Shown: one piece after another, positions 13,781 through 22,660 of the stretch
Numbering within the stretch: position 1 is the first letter of the stretch
How the letters are laid out: each line of letters starts with the position of its first letter
Origin: Pyrinomonadaceae bacterium
GTDB lineage: Bacteria; Acidobacteriota; Blastocatellia; Pyrinomonadales; Pyrinomonadaceae
DNA length: 42,451 nucleotides
NCBI GenBank assembly: GCA_019694355.1
Contig: JAIBCB010000005.1
Span: forward strand, 1-42,451
Direction: 5' to 3'
Made by a program: the position numbers and the translations under genes
The notes under the pieces: generated by a model
What the model was told of the DNA's origin: nothing
The model's input: the letters and a program-made list of their open reading frames with translations, nothing else
Database searches by the model: none

Positions 13781-15586
13781 TTATTTTAGCGGAGTGATGA
13801 TCCTGCCGACAGGATAGATCCCGAGTTTTTGGTTCAGGAAGTACGGAGTTCTCTCATAGAAGAACTGAAGTCTGGCTCGCGGATTTCGTGCAAAATTGGG
13901 ATCGAGCAGCTTCTTGTCGAATTCCTCTTTGAGCTTTGGGTCCTTGGCAAGCATCTCGCGGGCGAGTTTCTCCAGAGCGTAGCCCGACCCAAACTCTTTC
14001 AACTCAAAGATCGAGTCAAAAAATCCCCAGAGCACGAATGAATCCGGGCCTGCAGGTTCAAGAAGATGGATGGCGACGTTCGCCGCTTCCTGATCCATCG
14101 GCACGATGACGGAGCCCGCGGCATAGGTTCGTTCTTCGCTGTACGCGACGGGTTTGATGCGCAGCGTGATGCGATTCTCGAATGACGAGGTCGCCCATTT
14201 CGGTTCGGTGAGACGGTAGCTTTCGACCTCGATGGTCAGCGGTCTGCGGATCGTCCGCATCTTCAGCCCGTGCAGCTTTAAGACCTCGATCACGTCTTTG
14301 TATTGCGGCGGAATGATGTAAGCGAGCGGCGGCGCCACCGAATCGACAACGCGGCCTTCATCGTACTTCTTGATCGTGTATTCCTTCGGCGTCGAACCGT
14401 AAACGAGCATCTTGCCGCCGGAAATATCAGAATCCTGGATCGAATATTCTACACCCTTGAACTTCATCTCGGTCGCCTTGTCCGTGACAGAAAGATTCAG
14501 CGGATATTGCCGTTTCGGGTCGTAGGTCTTGCCGCGTTCGACCGTCTGCGTGTCGGCCATCGTATCAACGGCGAAAAGGCTTTCTCTTGCACGTCCGATC
14601 TCTTCGATGAAGTATCGAAGCGTGTCGTAAGTGCCGCGAACACGCGACTTATACGGTTTATAGACGTGGGTTTCGATCAGCAGGCCGACGCGATTCCGCA
14701 GCGGTGTGTATCCGGTCGAGAATCGCGGCGTCGCGATGAACGTCGCGATTCCGCTCGTGATCTCGCGGCCGGCGAATTCGACGTAGTGCGTAAGAATGTT
14801 GCCTTCTTTCTCGATCTTGGGGACGACATTCTTGTCAAAATGCTCGTCCATCCAATCTTTGATCTTTGGATCGACCTCCTGAAAATGTGCGTATTCATAC
14901 GTCACGTTGTACTGAAAATCGGCGCCGTCCGTTACGTGGCAATCGATGAATACGTCAGGGTTCCATTCATTCCAGAGCTTCAGCCAGCCGCGCGTTTCGG
15001 GGGCATCGGCCTTCATATAGTCGCGGTTGAGATTTAGATTCGTGGCGTTTGCGCGAAAGCCCATCTCGGCCGGTCCGTTCTGTGCGAAACGCATATACGG
15101 ATTCGAGTTCTCGTGACCATCGACGTTATAGATCACCTGAAAGAGAATGACGACGTGGTCGAGCAATTTCGTGCGCGTTTTGGTGATAGCGATGTCGCGA
15201 AGCAGGGCGAATCCGGCATCTTTGCCGTCGATCTCGCCTGCGTGGATCCCAGCCTGAACGAGCACGACCGCCTTTCCCTGTTCGCGTGCAAGTTTTGGCG
15301 AGAACGCACCATCGCTTGCTGCGATCAGCAAAGGCAGGTCACGGCCTTCGCCGCTTTTTCCATACGTCGCGTATTTGATCAACGGAGAGGCGGCATCGAG
15401 TTTCTTGGCATAGGCAACGGCCTGATCGTATGTTCCTGTCCGGTCGTAATTCGTCTTTTCGGCGACGGTCTGCCATTCGCGGGGCACTTTCCCCATATCG
15501 CTCTGCGCAAAAACGCCGAACGCGGTGAACAAACTTCCGATGACAAGCACAACAGTCGTTATGCCGAAGCGTGTCGAATTTCTCAT
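13781..15586 (-). CDS. Secreted M14-family zinc carboxypeptidase
   Basis: From the ATG at 15584-15586 this is 601 residues with a signal peptide ending FGVFAQ. The M14 zinc ligands are HAGE (His115, Glu118) and the later histidine in DVFIDCHVTDG (about 215). The catalytic glutamate is in GLLIETHVYK (about 300). Residues about 320-600 form an extra C-terminal beta-rich part. The enzyme probably trims C-terminal residues from peptides in the periplasm or outside the cell. An alternative start at 15628 overlaps the upstream gene by four bases but places 14 polar residues before the signal peptide. Confidence 0.88.
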   Translation of the reverse strand: MRNSTRFGITTVVLVIGSLFTAFGVFAQSDMGKVPREWQTVAEKTNYDRTGTYDQAVAYAKKLDAASPLIKYATYGKSGEGRDLPLLIAASDGAFSPKLAREQGKAVVLVQAGIHAGEIDGKDAGFALLRDIAITKTRTKLLDHVVILFQVIYNVDGHENSNPYMRFAQNGPAEMGFRANATNLNLNRDYMKADAPETRGWLKLWNEWNPDVFIDCHVTDGADFQYNVTYEYAHFQEVDPKIKDWMDEHFDKNVVPKIEKEGNILTHYVEFAGREITSGIATFIATPRFSTGYTPLRNRVGLLIETHVYKPYKSRVRGTYDTLRYFIEEIGRARESLFAVDTMADTQTVERGKTYDPKRQYPLNLSVTDKATEMKFKGVEYSIQDSDISGGKMLVYGSTPKEYTIKKYDEGRVVDSVAPPLAYIIPPQYKDVIEVLKLHGLKMRTIRRPLTIEVESYRLTEPKWATSSFENRITLRIKPVAYSEERTYAAGSVIVPMDQEAANVAIHLLEPAGPDSFVLWGFFDSIFELKEFGSGYALEKLAREMLAKDPKLKEEFDKKLLDPNFARNPRARLQFFYERTPYFLNQKLGIYPVGRIITPLK

Positions 15587-15624
15587 AGAATCTAGTTGGT
15601 TACGCAAAGCAGGGAGTTCGGGTT

Positions 15625-16272
15625 TCAACGAGTCTGCGGTAAATATTCGGGCGGCTCTATGCCTTCAAGGTTCCGCTCGTCCGCGATCGGCGTCCCGAAC
15701 GTCGTCTGGATCGGCACAATTCCGGCCCAGATCGGCAGAGAATAGTCCTCCTCGTCGTCCTTTGGCGGGCCGACGCGAATTTTCGCCGAAGCTTCCTCGA
15801 TGGGCAGACGCAGAACGGTCGTGCCTTTCAATTCTTTGTCTGATGGCGGCCGAGCATCTTTCCAACGGTGCCGAATGATGTGTTCGCTCAAGATCTCAAG
15901 GGCCCTGACCTTTTCTTCTTTTTCGGTGATCAACTCGGCCGTTCCAAAGATCACGACGGAGCGATAGTTCATCGAATGATGGAACGCCGAACGGGCAAGA
16001 ACGAGGCCGTCCACGAGCGTGACCGTAACACAGACATCAATGCCTTTTGAAAGATCGCGAAGCATACGGCTTGCGGCAGAACCGTGAATTATGAGGTCGC
16101 TCCCGTCCCGGCCAAAGAGCGTCGGAATTACGGCCGGCCCTTGTTCGGTGTTGAATCCGACGTGGCAGATGAACGCTTCGTCGAGGATCGCATCGATGGT
16201 TTCAGCGTCGTAATGGCCGCGATCGGGCAGGCGTTTTACACGCGTTCGCTCAGTTCTTTCAACATTTCTCAT
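15625..16272 (-). CDS. Pyridoxamine 5'-phosphate oxidase-like FMN-binding protein
   Basis: This 215-residue protein fits the split-barrel flavin-binding Pyridox_oxase_2 family: ILDEAFICHVGFNTEQGPAV, then IPTLFGRDGSDLIIHGSAAS (His and Ser contact the flavin) and FHHSMNYRSVVIFGTAELI. The last 60 residues (IWAGIVPIQTTFGTP) are also typical. Members bind FMN, F420 or heme and reduce or oxidise small molecules; the substrate is unknown. It is the first gene of a minus-strand run with the M14 peptidase and the MFS transporter. Confidence 0.88.
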   Translation of the reverse strand: MRNVERTERTRVKRLPDRGHYDAETIDAILDEAFICHVGFNTEQGPAVIPTLFGRDGSDLIIHGSAASRMLRDLSKGIDVCVTVTLVDGLVLARSAFHHSMNYRSVVIFGTAELITEKEEKVRALEILSEHIIRHRWKDARPPSDKELKGTTVLRLPIEEASAKIRVGPPKDDEEDYSLPIWAGIVPIQTTFGTPIADERNLEGIEPPEYLPQTR

Positions 16273-16428
16273 GATCTAGTTATCGGACAGAAGTCGGCCA
16301 CGAATGCGCGAATATTAATTTGCGATCGAGCCGGCTGTAAGAGTTGCCGTGTACGATCGAACAATGAGCACGTCTAGTCAGATTCCTTCTTATTCGTGCA
16401 TTTGTGGCTGATCCAAACAGAAGCCGCA

Positions 16429-19146
16429 TCATTTTGCATCCATCCAATTATCGCCGACGCCGACCTCAACAATGAGCGGGACATCGAGTTCTGCGGCGGC
16501 TTCCATCTCGCGTTTGATGATCGCCGAGGCCCGCTCGATCTCATGCTCCGGAGCTTCGAAGAGGAGTTCGTCGTGCACCTGCATTATCATCTTCGTCTCG
16601 AGATTCGCCTCTCGAAGGCCATTTTCGACGCGGATCATCGCGATCTTGACGATATCGCTTGCCGTGCCCTGGATCGGCATATTGATCGCCTCGCGTTCTT
16701 GTCTCGCTCGTACGGTAAAGTTGCGGTCGTTGATCGACGGGAAATAGCGGCGGCGGCCAAAAAGGGAAGTGACGAAGCCGTTCTTTTTCGCCTCTTGAGG
16801 TATCTCATCCATATATTTGCGGATTCCCTTGTAGGTCGCAAAATAGTCGTCGATGACCTTGCGGGCCTCCGCTCGCGAAATGCCGACACGGGTCGAAAGC
16901 CCAAATGCCTCGACCGCATATGCGATGCCGAAGTTCACGATCTTCGCAAGGCGGCGTTTCTCCTTGAGATCTTTCTGGTCGGTCGCGCCGAATACGAGCC
17001 TCGCGGTGTTTGCGTGAATATCTTCGCCGTCTTGGAACGCCTTTGTCATCACCGCATCCTTTGTGATGTGTGCAAGAATGCGCAGTTCGAGCTGCGAATA
17101 GTCGGCGGAGATCAGCTTCTTTCCTTTCTCCGGAATGAATGAGCGGCGAATCTCCTGCCCAAGCGCGGTGCGTACCGGAATATTTTGGAGATTCGGATCG
17201 GTCGAGCTCAGGCGTCCCGTCGCGGCGACGGTCTGATTCAGACAGCCGTGGATGCGGCCGTCTTCGCGGATCAGCTTCGGCAGAGCCTCTGCATAGGTCG
17301 CTCGAAGCTTGTCCATTTCCCGGTAGTCGATGATCAGCTGCGCGATCTCGTAAGTTTGTGCGAGTTCGACAAGCACATCGTGGCTAGTCGAGATCTGGCC
17401 GGTTGCGGTCTTTTTTCCCGTCTCGATGTTGAGTTCCGCAAAAACCTCGCCGACCTGTTTGGGTGAACCGATATTGAACTCACGCCCGGCAAGCTCGAAA
17501 AGCCGTTTGCTCAACGCCTCGAGCTGCTCCTTGATGTCCGCGGAGAAACGCACAAGCGCTTCGCCGTCCACTTTCATTCCGACGAGTTCAATGTCCGCAA
17601 GCACGCATATCATCGGAAGCTCGATATCGGCATAGACCTTCTCCTGATCGTTCGCCCTCAGCTTCTGCCGGAGAACAGGAGCGACGCGTGCCGCGATGTC
17701 TGCAAGCTCGGCCGTTCGGAACGCGGCTTCGTCAAAGCCTTCGGGGATAGAACGGGCGATGTCGCTGTCGAGATACGCCTGTGCAAGAAAGTCGATCGGG
17801 TAGTTCGTGCGGCCCGGATCGAGCAGGTACGCCGCGACCATCACATCGTCCGTGAGCGCCGTCGGTTCGATGCCGAGCTTGAGGAGCGTGCCGTTGATAC
17901 TTTTCGCATCGTATGCGGCCTTGTCGAGGAATTTGTTCGTGAGAATGTCGCGAATTGCAATGATAGCGGCGTCACGTTCGCTGTCGAATGCTTCGAGGTC
18001 GATGTAAAATGCCTCGCCGTTCCCAAGAGCTATGCCGACGCCGAGCGGTGCAAGTTTGTCGTACGTGCTCGAACGACCGTCCGAATTTGAATCGTTCACC
18101 GAATAGCCGAACTCGTCCGTTTCGAAGAGCTTACGGATCACCTTATCGAGGTCAGCTTGGGTCGTTACAACTGAATACGCAGTCTCAATTCGCTTCTCCG
18201 CAGCCTCACCCGTATGAGTTGGCAAGCTGTCGAACAGACCCGCAGATGCATCGGAAAATTCCTTGACGAGCGACTTGAACTCCAACTCGCGGAAGAGTTC
18301 GTACGCTTTTTCTCGATCCGGAGCACGATGTGCAAGTGCGTTAAGGTCCATTTCGAGCGGAACTTCGCAATGGATCGTCGCAAGCTCTAGAGATTGCTCG
18401 ATCAGCTTGCGGTTGTTCTGAAGGCTTTCGCGATACGTCTTGTGCGTAACCTCGTCGGCTCGATCCATCGCTTCGCGAGCACCGCCGAAATCGAGCACCA
18501 GCTTCAACGCACCTTTCTCACCGATTCCGGGCGCGCCGGGAATGTTATCGACCGAATCGCCCATCAACCCGAGCAGATCGATGATCTTCGAAGGCGGCAC
18601 GCCGAATTTTTTCTCGACCCACGCTTCGTCGCACCATTCGATCGGCGGAACGGGAACCTTTCGCCGAAGATTCTGTGCATTTTGCCGCATGGCGACGACG
18701 TTCGGATCTTTTACGAGCTGGCAGAGGTCTTTGTCGTTCGAGACGATCACGCACTGCATCCCTTTTGCGGCGATCTGCTTTGAGAACGTGCCGATTATGT
18801 CGTCCGCCTCGTAACCGTCTAGCTTTACGACCGGAATGCTGAACGCCTCGCAAACACGTTCGATGTATGGCAGCTGCGAGACGAGATCGTCAGGCATCGC
18901 CTCGCGGTTCGCCTTGTAATCCTCAAAAGAATCGTGGCGAAATGTCGGTGCAAAAGTATCCCAAACGGCCGCGATGTAGTCCGGCTTCTCATCGTTCAAG
19001 AGCTTGCGGAGCATATTCGTAAAGACAAATACCGCCTGCGTAACCTGGCCCTTGCTGTTGCGCAGCGGCTCCTGCTTCATCCCCATCGGAGCAAAAAATG
19101 CCCGATAGACGTGGCTCATCGCGTCGATCAGAAATACTCGCTTCAT
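16429..19146 (-). CDS. polA: DNA polymerase I
   Basis: This 905-residue protein has three domains. Residues 1-300 are the 5'-3' exonuclease (FLIDAMSHVYRAFF, GYEADDIIGTF, VSNDKDLCQLV, LMGDSVDNIPGAPGIGEKGA). Residues about 320-500 are the 3'-5' exonuclease fold. Residues 510-905 are the polymerase, with motif A ADYSQLELRI (681-690), motif B RRLAKIVNFGIAYAVEAFG (731-749) and motif C MQVHDELLFE (855-864). In the proofreading domain the metal-binding DxE is replaced by SVN (349-351), and the position of the next aspartate is also changed, so proofreading is probably lost, as in Taq polymerase. It acts in Okazaki fragment maturation and repair. It is transcribed alone. Confidence 0.96.
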   Translation of the reverse strand: MKRVFLIDAMSHVYRAFFAPMGMKQEPLRNSKGQVTQAVFVFTNMLRKLLNDEKPDYIAAVWDTFAPTFRHDSFEDYKANREAMPDDLVSQLPYIERVCEAFSIPVVKLDGYEADDIIGTFSKQIAAKGMQCVIVSNDKDLCQLVKDPNVVAMRQNAQNLRRKVPVPPIEWCDEAWVEKKFGVPPSKIIDLLGLMGDSVDNIPGAPGIGEKGALKLVLDFGGAREAMDRADEVTHKTYRESLQNNRKLIEQSLELATIHCEVPLEMDLNALAHRAPDREKAYELFRELEFKSLVKEFSDASAGLFDSLPTHTGEAAEKRIETAYSVVTTQADLDKVIRKLFETDEFGYSVNDSNSDGRSSTYDKLAPLGVGIALGNGEAFYIDLEAFDSERDAAIIAIRDILTNKFLDKAAYDAKSINGTLLKLGIEPTALTDDVMVAAYLLDPGRTNYPIDFLAQAYLDSDIARSIPEGFDEAAFRTAELADIAARVAPVLRQKLRANDQEKVYADIELPMICVLADIELVGMKVDGEALVRFSADIKEQLEALSKRLFELAGREFNIGSPKQVGEVFAELNIETGKKTATGQISTSHDVLVELAQTYEIAQLIIDYREMDKLRATYAEALPKLIREDGRIHGCLNQTVAATGRLSSTDPNLQNIPVRTALGQEIRRSFIPEKGKKLISADYSQLELRILAHITKDAVMTKAFQDGEDIHANTARLVFGATDQKDLKEKRRLAKIVNFGIAYAVEAFGLSTRVGISRAEARKVIDDYFATYKGIRKYMDEIPQEAKKNGFVTSLFGRRRYFPSINDRNFTVRARQEREAINMPIQGTASDIVKIAMIRVENGLREANLETKMIMQVHDELLFEAPEHEIERASAIIKREMEAAAELDVPLIVEVGVGDNWMDAK

Positions 19147-19239
19147 CTGTTGGGCGATTTTAGCGTGATTTTGGACTGAATGCTAAATCCTTAAAGGTTT
19201 TCTCGAGTCGCCGGTCACTTCTACGACACGGTCGTACGT

Positions 19240-19350
19240 GTCAGAACCGGGAGCGATAGCGACTGGGTTCTCTGTACAGGTCAGAACCGGGAGCGATAGC
19301 GACTGGGTCTTCTGCACAGGTCAGAACCGGGAGCGATAGCGACTGGGTTC
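19240..19350 (+). repeat. REP2 array: three direct copies, 40-bp period
   Basis: Three 31-bp copies start at exactly 19240, 19280 and 19320. Each is GTCAGAACCGGGAGCGATAG followed by CGACTGGGTTC, with the middle copy ending TCT. Spacers are nine bases (CTGTACAG-like, themselves palindromic). Outer arms GAACC/GGTTC pair around a GC-GATA-GC centre. The array ends four bases from the RAYT2 stop codon. Confidence 0.9.
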
Positions 19351-19353
19351 CTT

Positions 19354-19869
19354 CTACCACCAATCGAAATCAGGCAACTTGTCACCCTGCTCGTTATTTA
19401 CATAATTGCAGGCTTCCCAAATGCTCTTTTCGTTCCAGAGATTTCGCCTACTGCCTTTGTCTGCCCACGGCGAGTGCTCGTCGAGCCACAGGCCGTCCTC
19501 ACGAAGTTGCCGTGTTGCATTGGCTTTCAACGCGATCAGTGCATCTTTAGGCTTTTTCGATCCGATGCAGATCACTACATGAATGTGGTTCGTCCGAACA
19601 TTAATGGCGAGAAGCCTCCAGTCTCGTTTGACGCACAGTTCTCTGATCGCTTTCTCGACAGATTGTCGGCGCTCCGCATTGAGTGTGACCGGAGGATGAA
19701 GAAGAAGCTCTTCGTTATGTTTTCGCCAGTTGCTGTTTGCAGGGATTCTTGGAGATCGGTAAACGTTATTGTTTCGATCAACGCTACCGCGTTCGTCGCC
19801 GTGCAGCCACGTTCCATAGCAACGAAAGGTAAAAAAGACTGCGAGAGGAATGTCAGTATCGTTCCACAT
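19354..19869 (-). CDS. REP-associated tyrosine transposase (RAYT2, Y1/HUH family)
   Basis: This 171-residue protein has FRCYGTWLHGDERGSVDRNN (15-34), the HUH site VRTNHIHVVI (His95, His97) and a catalytic tyrosine in EACNYVNNEQG (Tyr156). It is clearly homologous to RAYT1 at 4649-5224 (shared GTWLHGDER, NVRTNHxH, ALKANAT), but it is associated with an unrelated repeat sequence. The family makes single-strand cuts at REP hairpins. The gene begins 21 bases from one inverted REP2 copy and ends next to the other array. It appears intact. Confidence 0.9.
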   Translation of the reverse strand: MWNDTDIPLAVFFTFRCYGTWLHGDERGSVDRNNNVYRSPRIPANSNWRKHNEELLLHPPVTLNAERRQSVEKAIRELCVKRDWRLLAINVRTNHIHVVICIGSKKPKDALIALKANATRQLREDGLWLDEHSPWADKGSRRNLWNEKSIWEACNYVNNEQGDKLPDFDWW

Positions 19870-19890
19870 TGTTCAATTCTGACCGCGTAA

Positions 19891-19971
19891 GAACCCAGTC
19901 GCTATCGCTCCCGGTTCTGACCCGTTGCCAAACGTCAGTAACCGATAAGCGCTATCGCTCCCGGTTCTGAC
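19891..19971 (-). repeat. REP2 inverted copies 4 and 5
   Basis: 19891-19921 is an exact reverse-complement copy of REP2. 19951-19971 matches its first 21 bases; the adjoining 19941-19950 has diverged. Copy 5 encodes the last residues (GQNRER) and the TAG stop of the DUF1990 gene. Confidence 0.85.
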
Positions 19972-20554
19972 CGGGCTCGATGTCGTTTGAATTTACTGCT
20001 CGGAGCATTGCGGCTTTTGAGTCGCGGACGAATGAGCGTTGGAGATAGCGGCTGATGGGATAGCCGAGTTTCGCGAATAGAGCCTTTGGCCGGGAAAACG
20101 CGAGAAGATCGTACCAAACTTCTTCCGTTTCTGCATCGAATTCGACGGAGAAACGTTCTTCGCCCATTTCGACGTGCTCGGCGAGCGTACCGTATGCAAA
20201 ACCGAAACGCCTTTCCAGGTCGTCGATCACATAAACGATCCGGGCAGAGCTCATCGAATAGAATCCAAAATGGCGGACGATCATCGCAACAGTTCGGCCT
20301 TCCTCGATCGGCGTGTCGGTGCGCACAAGCCTCACCCAATCAAAGTCGAACATCTTCCACGAGCGGATCGCGTTCTTTGCTTTCTCGAAATCATCCGGTC
20401 CGCGTCCGATCATCACGCGATTGTGATCGAGATTGAATCCTGCGGGCGTTTTACCGCTCGTCGCGCCAACATCCGCGTAGGAAAAGGTGCTTTTTGCGGC
20501 GTTGGCAAGGAGATCACCAACGGCCGCGTCGGTCGGCTCAGAAAGAACGAACAT
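19952..20554 (-). CDS. DUF1990 family protein
   Basis: This 200-residue protein follows the DUF1990 pattern: SYADVGATSGKTPAGFNLDH, then RVMIGRGPDDFEKAKNAIRS and WKMFDFDWV in the N-half, ARIVYVIDDLERRFGFAYGT then LAEHVEMGEERFSVE in the centre, and VWYDLLAFSRPKALFAKLGY followed by ISRYLQRSFVRD near the end. The fold is START-like, and the function is unknown. The real family end is near RDSKAAML. The remaining tail PGQNRER and the stop codon come from an inserted REP2 copy, so the C-terminus has been remodelled by the repeat. Confidence 0.88.
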   Translation of the reverse strand: MFVLSEPTDAAVGDLLANAAKSTFSYADVGATSGKTPAGFNLDHNRVMIGRGPDDFEKAKNAIRSWKMFDFDWVRLVRTDTPIEEGRTVAMIVRHFGFYSMSSARIVYVIDDLERRFGFAYGTLAEHVEMGEERFSVEFDAETEEVWYDLLAFSRPKALFAKLGYPISRYLQRSFVRDSKAAMLRAVNSNDIEPGQNRER

Positions 20555-20593
20555 AATGCTAAAGTTACGACCCGGATATCGCGCGTTGCAAGT

Positions 20594-20623
20594 TTGACAA
20601 TAAAAATACCGCTACGCTATTCT
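20594..20623 (+). promoter_or_regulatory. Promoter of tRNA-Glu
   Basis: TTGACA (20594-20599), an 18-base spacer and TATTCT (20618-20623) lie about 45 bases before the tRNA 5' end. The -10 hexamer is the same as in the 11665 promoter. Confidence 0.55.
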
Positions 20624-20667
20624 ACTCGTTCGCCTAAATGGGCGAAAGGCGAGCATTTTCGCATTGT

Positions 20668-20742
20668 GTCCGGTTCGTCTAGGGGTTAGGACACCGCCCT
20701 TTCACGGCGGCAACACGGGTTCAAATCCCGTACCGGATACCA
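20668..20742 (+). tRNA. tRNA-Glu (anticodon UUC)
   Basis: The cloverleaf can be drawn completely. The acceptor is GTCCGGT/ACCGGAT (first pair G-U), the D arm GTCTAGGGGTTAGGAC, and the anticodon stem CCGCC/GGCGG with loop CTTTCAC (anticodon TTC at 20701-20703). The T arm is CGGGTTCAAATCCCG, and the CCA end is encoded. The body closely follows bacterial tRNA-Glu. A T run follows directly. Confidence 0.96.
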
Positions 20743-20787
20743 TCTTTTTTCGAAAAGGCAGCATCACACTTTAGGGTTTTGCACGCG

Positions 20788-20826
20788 AATTCGCCTGCAC
20801 TCATCATCTGAGTCGGCGAATTTTTT
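20788..20826 (+). terminator. Rho-independent terminator after tRNA-Glu
   Basis: AATTCGCC (20788-20795) pairs with GGCGAATT (20815-20822), and CTCA pairs with TGAG inside, followed by a six-T run. It ends only 10 bases before the ATG of the next gene, so that gene needs its own signal inside or after it, or is expressed by read-through. Confidence 0.75.
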
Positions 20827-20836
20827 GTTTATCGAG

Positions 20837-22636
20837 ATGAAAAGAACCATATTCCGCAGCATTTTTACGTCATTCGTTAGTGTGGTCCTTGTTTCGGCGG
20901 CATTTTCGCAGACGCAGGCGACTGACACCGTGATGGTTCTGCCATTCGAGAACACATCCGGCAAGACCGAGTTTAACTGGGTCGGCGAGAGCTTTGCGGC
21001 CGCATTGAGCGAACTCCTTCAGGTTCCGACGCTGAACGTCGTCTCGAATGACGAACGAAAGATCCTGCAGCAGAAGCTTCGCATTCCGCTGACCTCGCTC
21101 CCGAGCCTTGCGACATCGTTGAAACTCGCACGCGAGAAGGGCGCGACGATGCTGATCACGGGAACGTACAATATCGTGCCGGCACAGGGCGACAACGCCG
21201 CCGTGATAACGGTCACCGCAAAGATCGTCCGCGTGAACGAAGGCCGTTTCTTAAGCGAATATATAGACGGAAAGCAGGTTACACGCGACATAAATCTCAC
21301 CGACGCTCTCGGTAATCTTCAGTCGACCCAGGGCCAGATCGCTTATCAGATCCTTTACCAACGCGATAAATCCCTTCCGTATTCGCAGAACGACATCATT
21401 TCGACGGCGAGCAAAGTTCCGGCCCGTGCCTTCGAAGCTTATACAAAAGGCCTGCTCACGAACCTCACCGACGCTCGTGAGAATTACTTCAAGAATGCGA
21501 TGCGTCTTTATGCCGAGGCAGTTCCCGACGGCGTGTATTCTGCGGCGGCCCTCGAACTTGGGCATCTATACCTTGCCGAAAGGAAGCTTAACGAGTCTCA
21601 GGATGCATTCGAGCAAGTGATAAATGGCTACCAGCAGTGTGTTGACCGTGTGAAATCTGCGACGAAGCCAGGCAAATGCAACGGCGATGATTACGCAGAG
21701 GCCGCATTTTACGACGGGCTGATCCAACTTCGCGCAGGCCGGTTCGAGATGGCTCTCGGGATACTGCGGCCGCTTGCTGAAGACCTGAAGCTCACGGCGA
21801 TCTATAACGCAATTGGTGTGATCTCGGTGCAGGGTTCGCGTGCTGAGAAGAAAAATCCTGCGAAGGCCGCGGCGATGCTTGCGGAAGGCGTTTCGTTACT
21901 TAAGAAAGCTGCCGAGTCCGAACCGAACAACGACAACATTCGCTTTAACTATGGGGCTGCGTTATTGATCAGCGGCGATATGGCCGAAGCGGCCAAGAGC
22001 CTCAAGGCGGCGATCGCTGCGAACGCGAATGACGGCGACGCCTATTTCCTGCTCGCAAAAGCGATGGAGGAATTGAAAGATCCGCTTGCGGCCTCGATCG
22101 ATAACCAGGCTCGCCAGAAGCTTACGGCGAATAATCGTTATGCTTCGCTGCAAAAGGAATGGGAGAAGTCCAAGACCGTTGATGATGTCCCGCTGCGTGT
22201 CGAACAGCCGACGAGAAAGGACTTCGTGGCCGTGATCTTGAGCCGAAAACAGGGAACGACCGTACAGCCGCAGGTCAATGAGACGGAAGCCCTATTGGCA
22301 AAGGCCCGCACCATGGTCGCAAACGGCCAGGACGACGAAGCGATGCCTCTCCTGCGTCGGATCCTTGCAAGCGAACCGATGAGTGCTGAAAGCTATCTTC
22401 TTCTCGGCAAGATACATCTTCGCCGCGGTGATATCGACCAGGCGATCAGCTCGTTCAAGACCTCGATCTTTTGGGACAGCCGCAAGATCGAGGCTCACGT
22501 AAATCTTGGCAAGATCTACGTCGAGAAGGGCGATTGCCAGCAGGCCAAGACGTACGCGGCATCCGCGGCCGAGATCGATGAGAACAACGAGGACGTGATC
22601 GCACTCGAACGCCTTGCCGATCGTTGCTCGAAATAA
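20837..22636 (+). CDS. Secreted TolB-like/TPR repeat protein
   Basis: From the ATG at 20837 this is 599 residues. A signal peptide ends AAFSQ (about 25). Residues about 30-190 look like the TolB/FlgO N-terminal-type domain (VMVLPFENTSGKTEFNWVGE, then MLITGTYNIVPAQGD). Residues about 210-599 hold TPR-like helical repeats (AALELGHLYLAERKLNESQD, IRFNYGAALLISGDMAEAAK, AESYLLLGKIHLRRGDIDQA, IEAHVNLGKIYVEKGDCQQA). It is probably a periplasmic scaffold for protein complexes. The frame also opens at a TTG at 20825, inside the terminator, so the internal ATG is preferred. Confidence 0.82.
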   Translation: MKRTIFRSIFTSFVSVVLVSAAFSQTQATDTVMVLPFENTSGKTEFNWVGESFAAALSELLQVPTLNVVSNDERKILQQKLRIPLTSLPSLATSLKLAREKGATMLITGTYNIVPAQGDNAAVITVTAKIVRVNEGRFLSEYIDGKQVTRDINLTDALGNLQSTQGQIAYQILYQRDKSLPYSQNDIISTASKVPARAFEAYTKGLLTNLTDARENYFKNAMRLYAEAVPDGVYSAAALELGHLYLAERKLNESQDAFEQVINGYQQCVDRVKSATKPGKCNGDDYAEAAFYDGLIQLRAGRFEMALGILRPLAEDLKLTAIYNAIGVISVQGSRAEKKNPAKAAAMLAEGVSLLKKAAESEPNNDNIRFNYGAALLISGDMAEAAKSLKAAIAANANDGDAYFLLAKAMEELKDPLAASIDNQARQKLTANNRYASLQKEWEKSKTVDDVPLRVEQPTRKDFVAVILSRKQGTTVQPQVNETEALLAKARTMVANGQDDEAMPLLRRILASEPMSAESYLLLGKIHLRRGDIDQAISSFKTSIFWDSRKIEAHVNLGKIYVEKGDCQQAKTYAASAAEIDENNEDVIALERLADRCSK

Positions 22637-22660
22637 TGCTGTTCGAGCGGTCTGTCGGAC

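Larger units (their letters stand above)
19240..19971. mobile_element. REP/RAYT unit 2
   Basis: This compact 0.73-kb unit has three direct REP2 copies, the RAYT2 gene, then two REP2 copies in the opposite orientation (19891-19921 and the divergent 19941-19971). The symmetry shows that the transposase gene and its repeats form one unit. It lies between polA and the DUF1990 gene and runs into the end of the latter. Confidence 0.85.

Noticed and set aside
13829..15595. Several plus-strand frames of 70-244 codons opposite the M14 peptidase
   Set aside because: All are complementary-strand shadows of one well-supported gene.
16396..17142. 248-codon plus-strand frame opposite polA
   Set aside because: It is antisense to conserved polymerase motifs, has no ribosome-binding site or family resemblance, and its composition is that of a complementary-strand shadow.
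19225..19242. GACACG-N6-CGTGTC palindrome beside the REP2 array
   Set aside because: It overlaps the edge of the first REP2 copy and is short. It may simply be part of the repeat boundary.
19240..19350. Regular 31-bp repeats with 9-bp spacers as a possible CRISPR array
   Set aside because: Spacers are too short and nearly identical, copies also occur inverted on the other side of a RAYT gene, and no cas genes are present. REP elements explain it.
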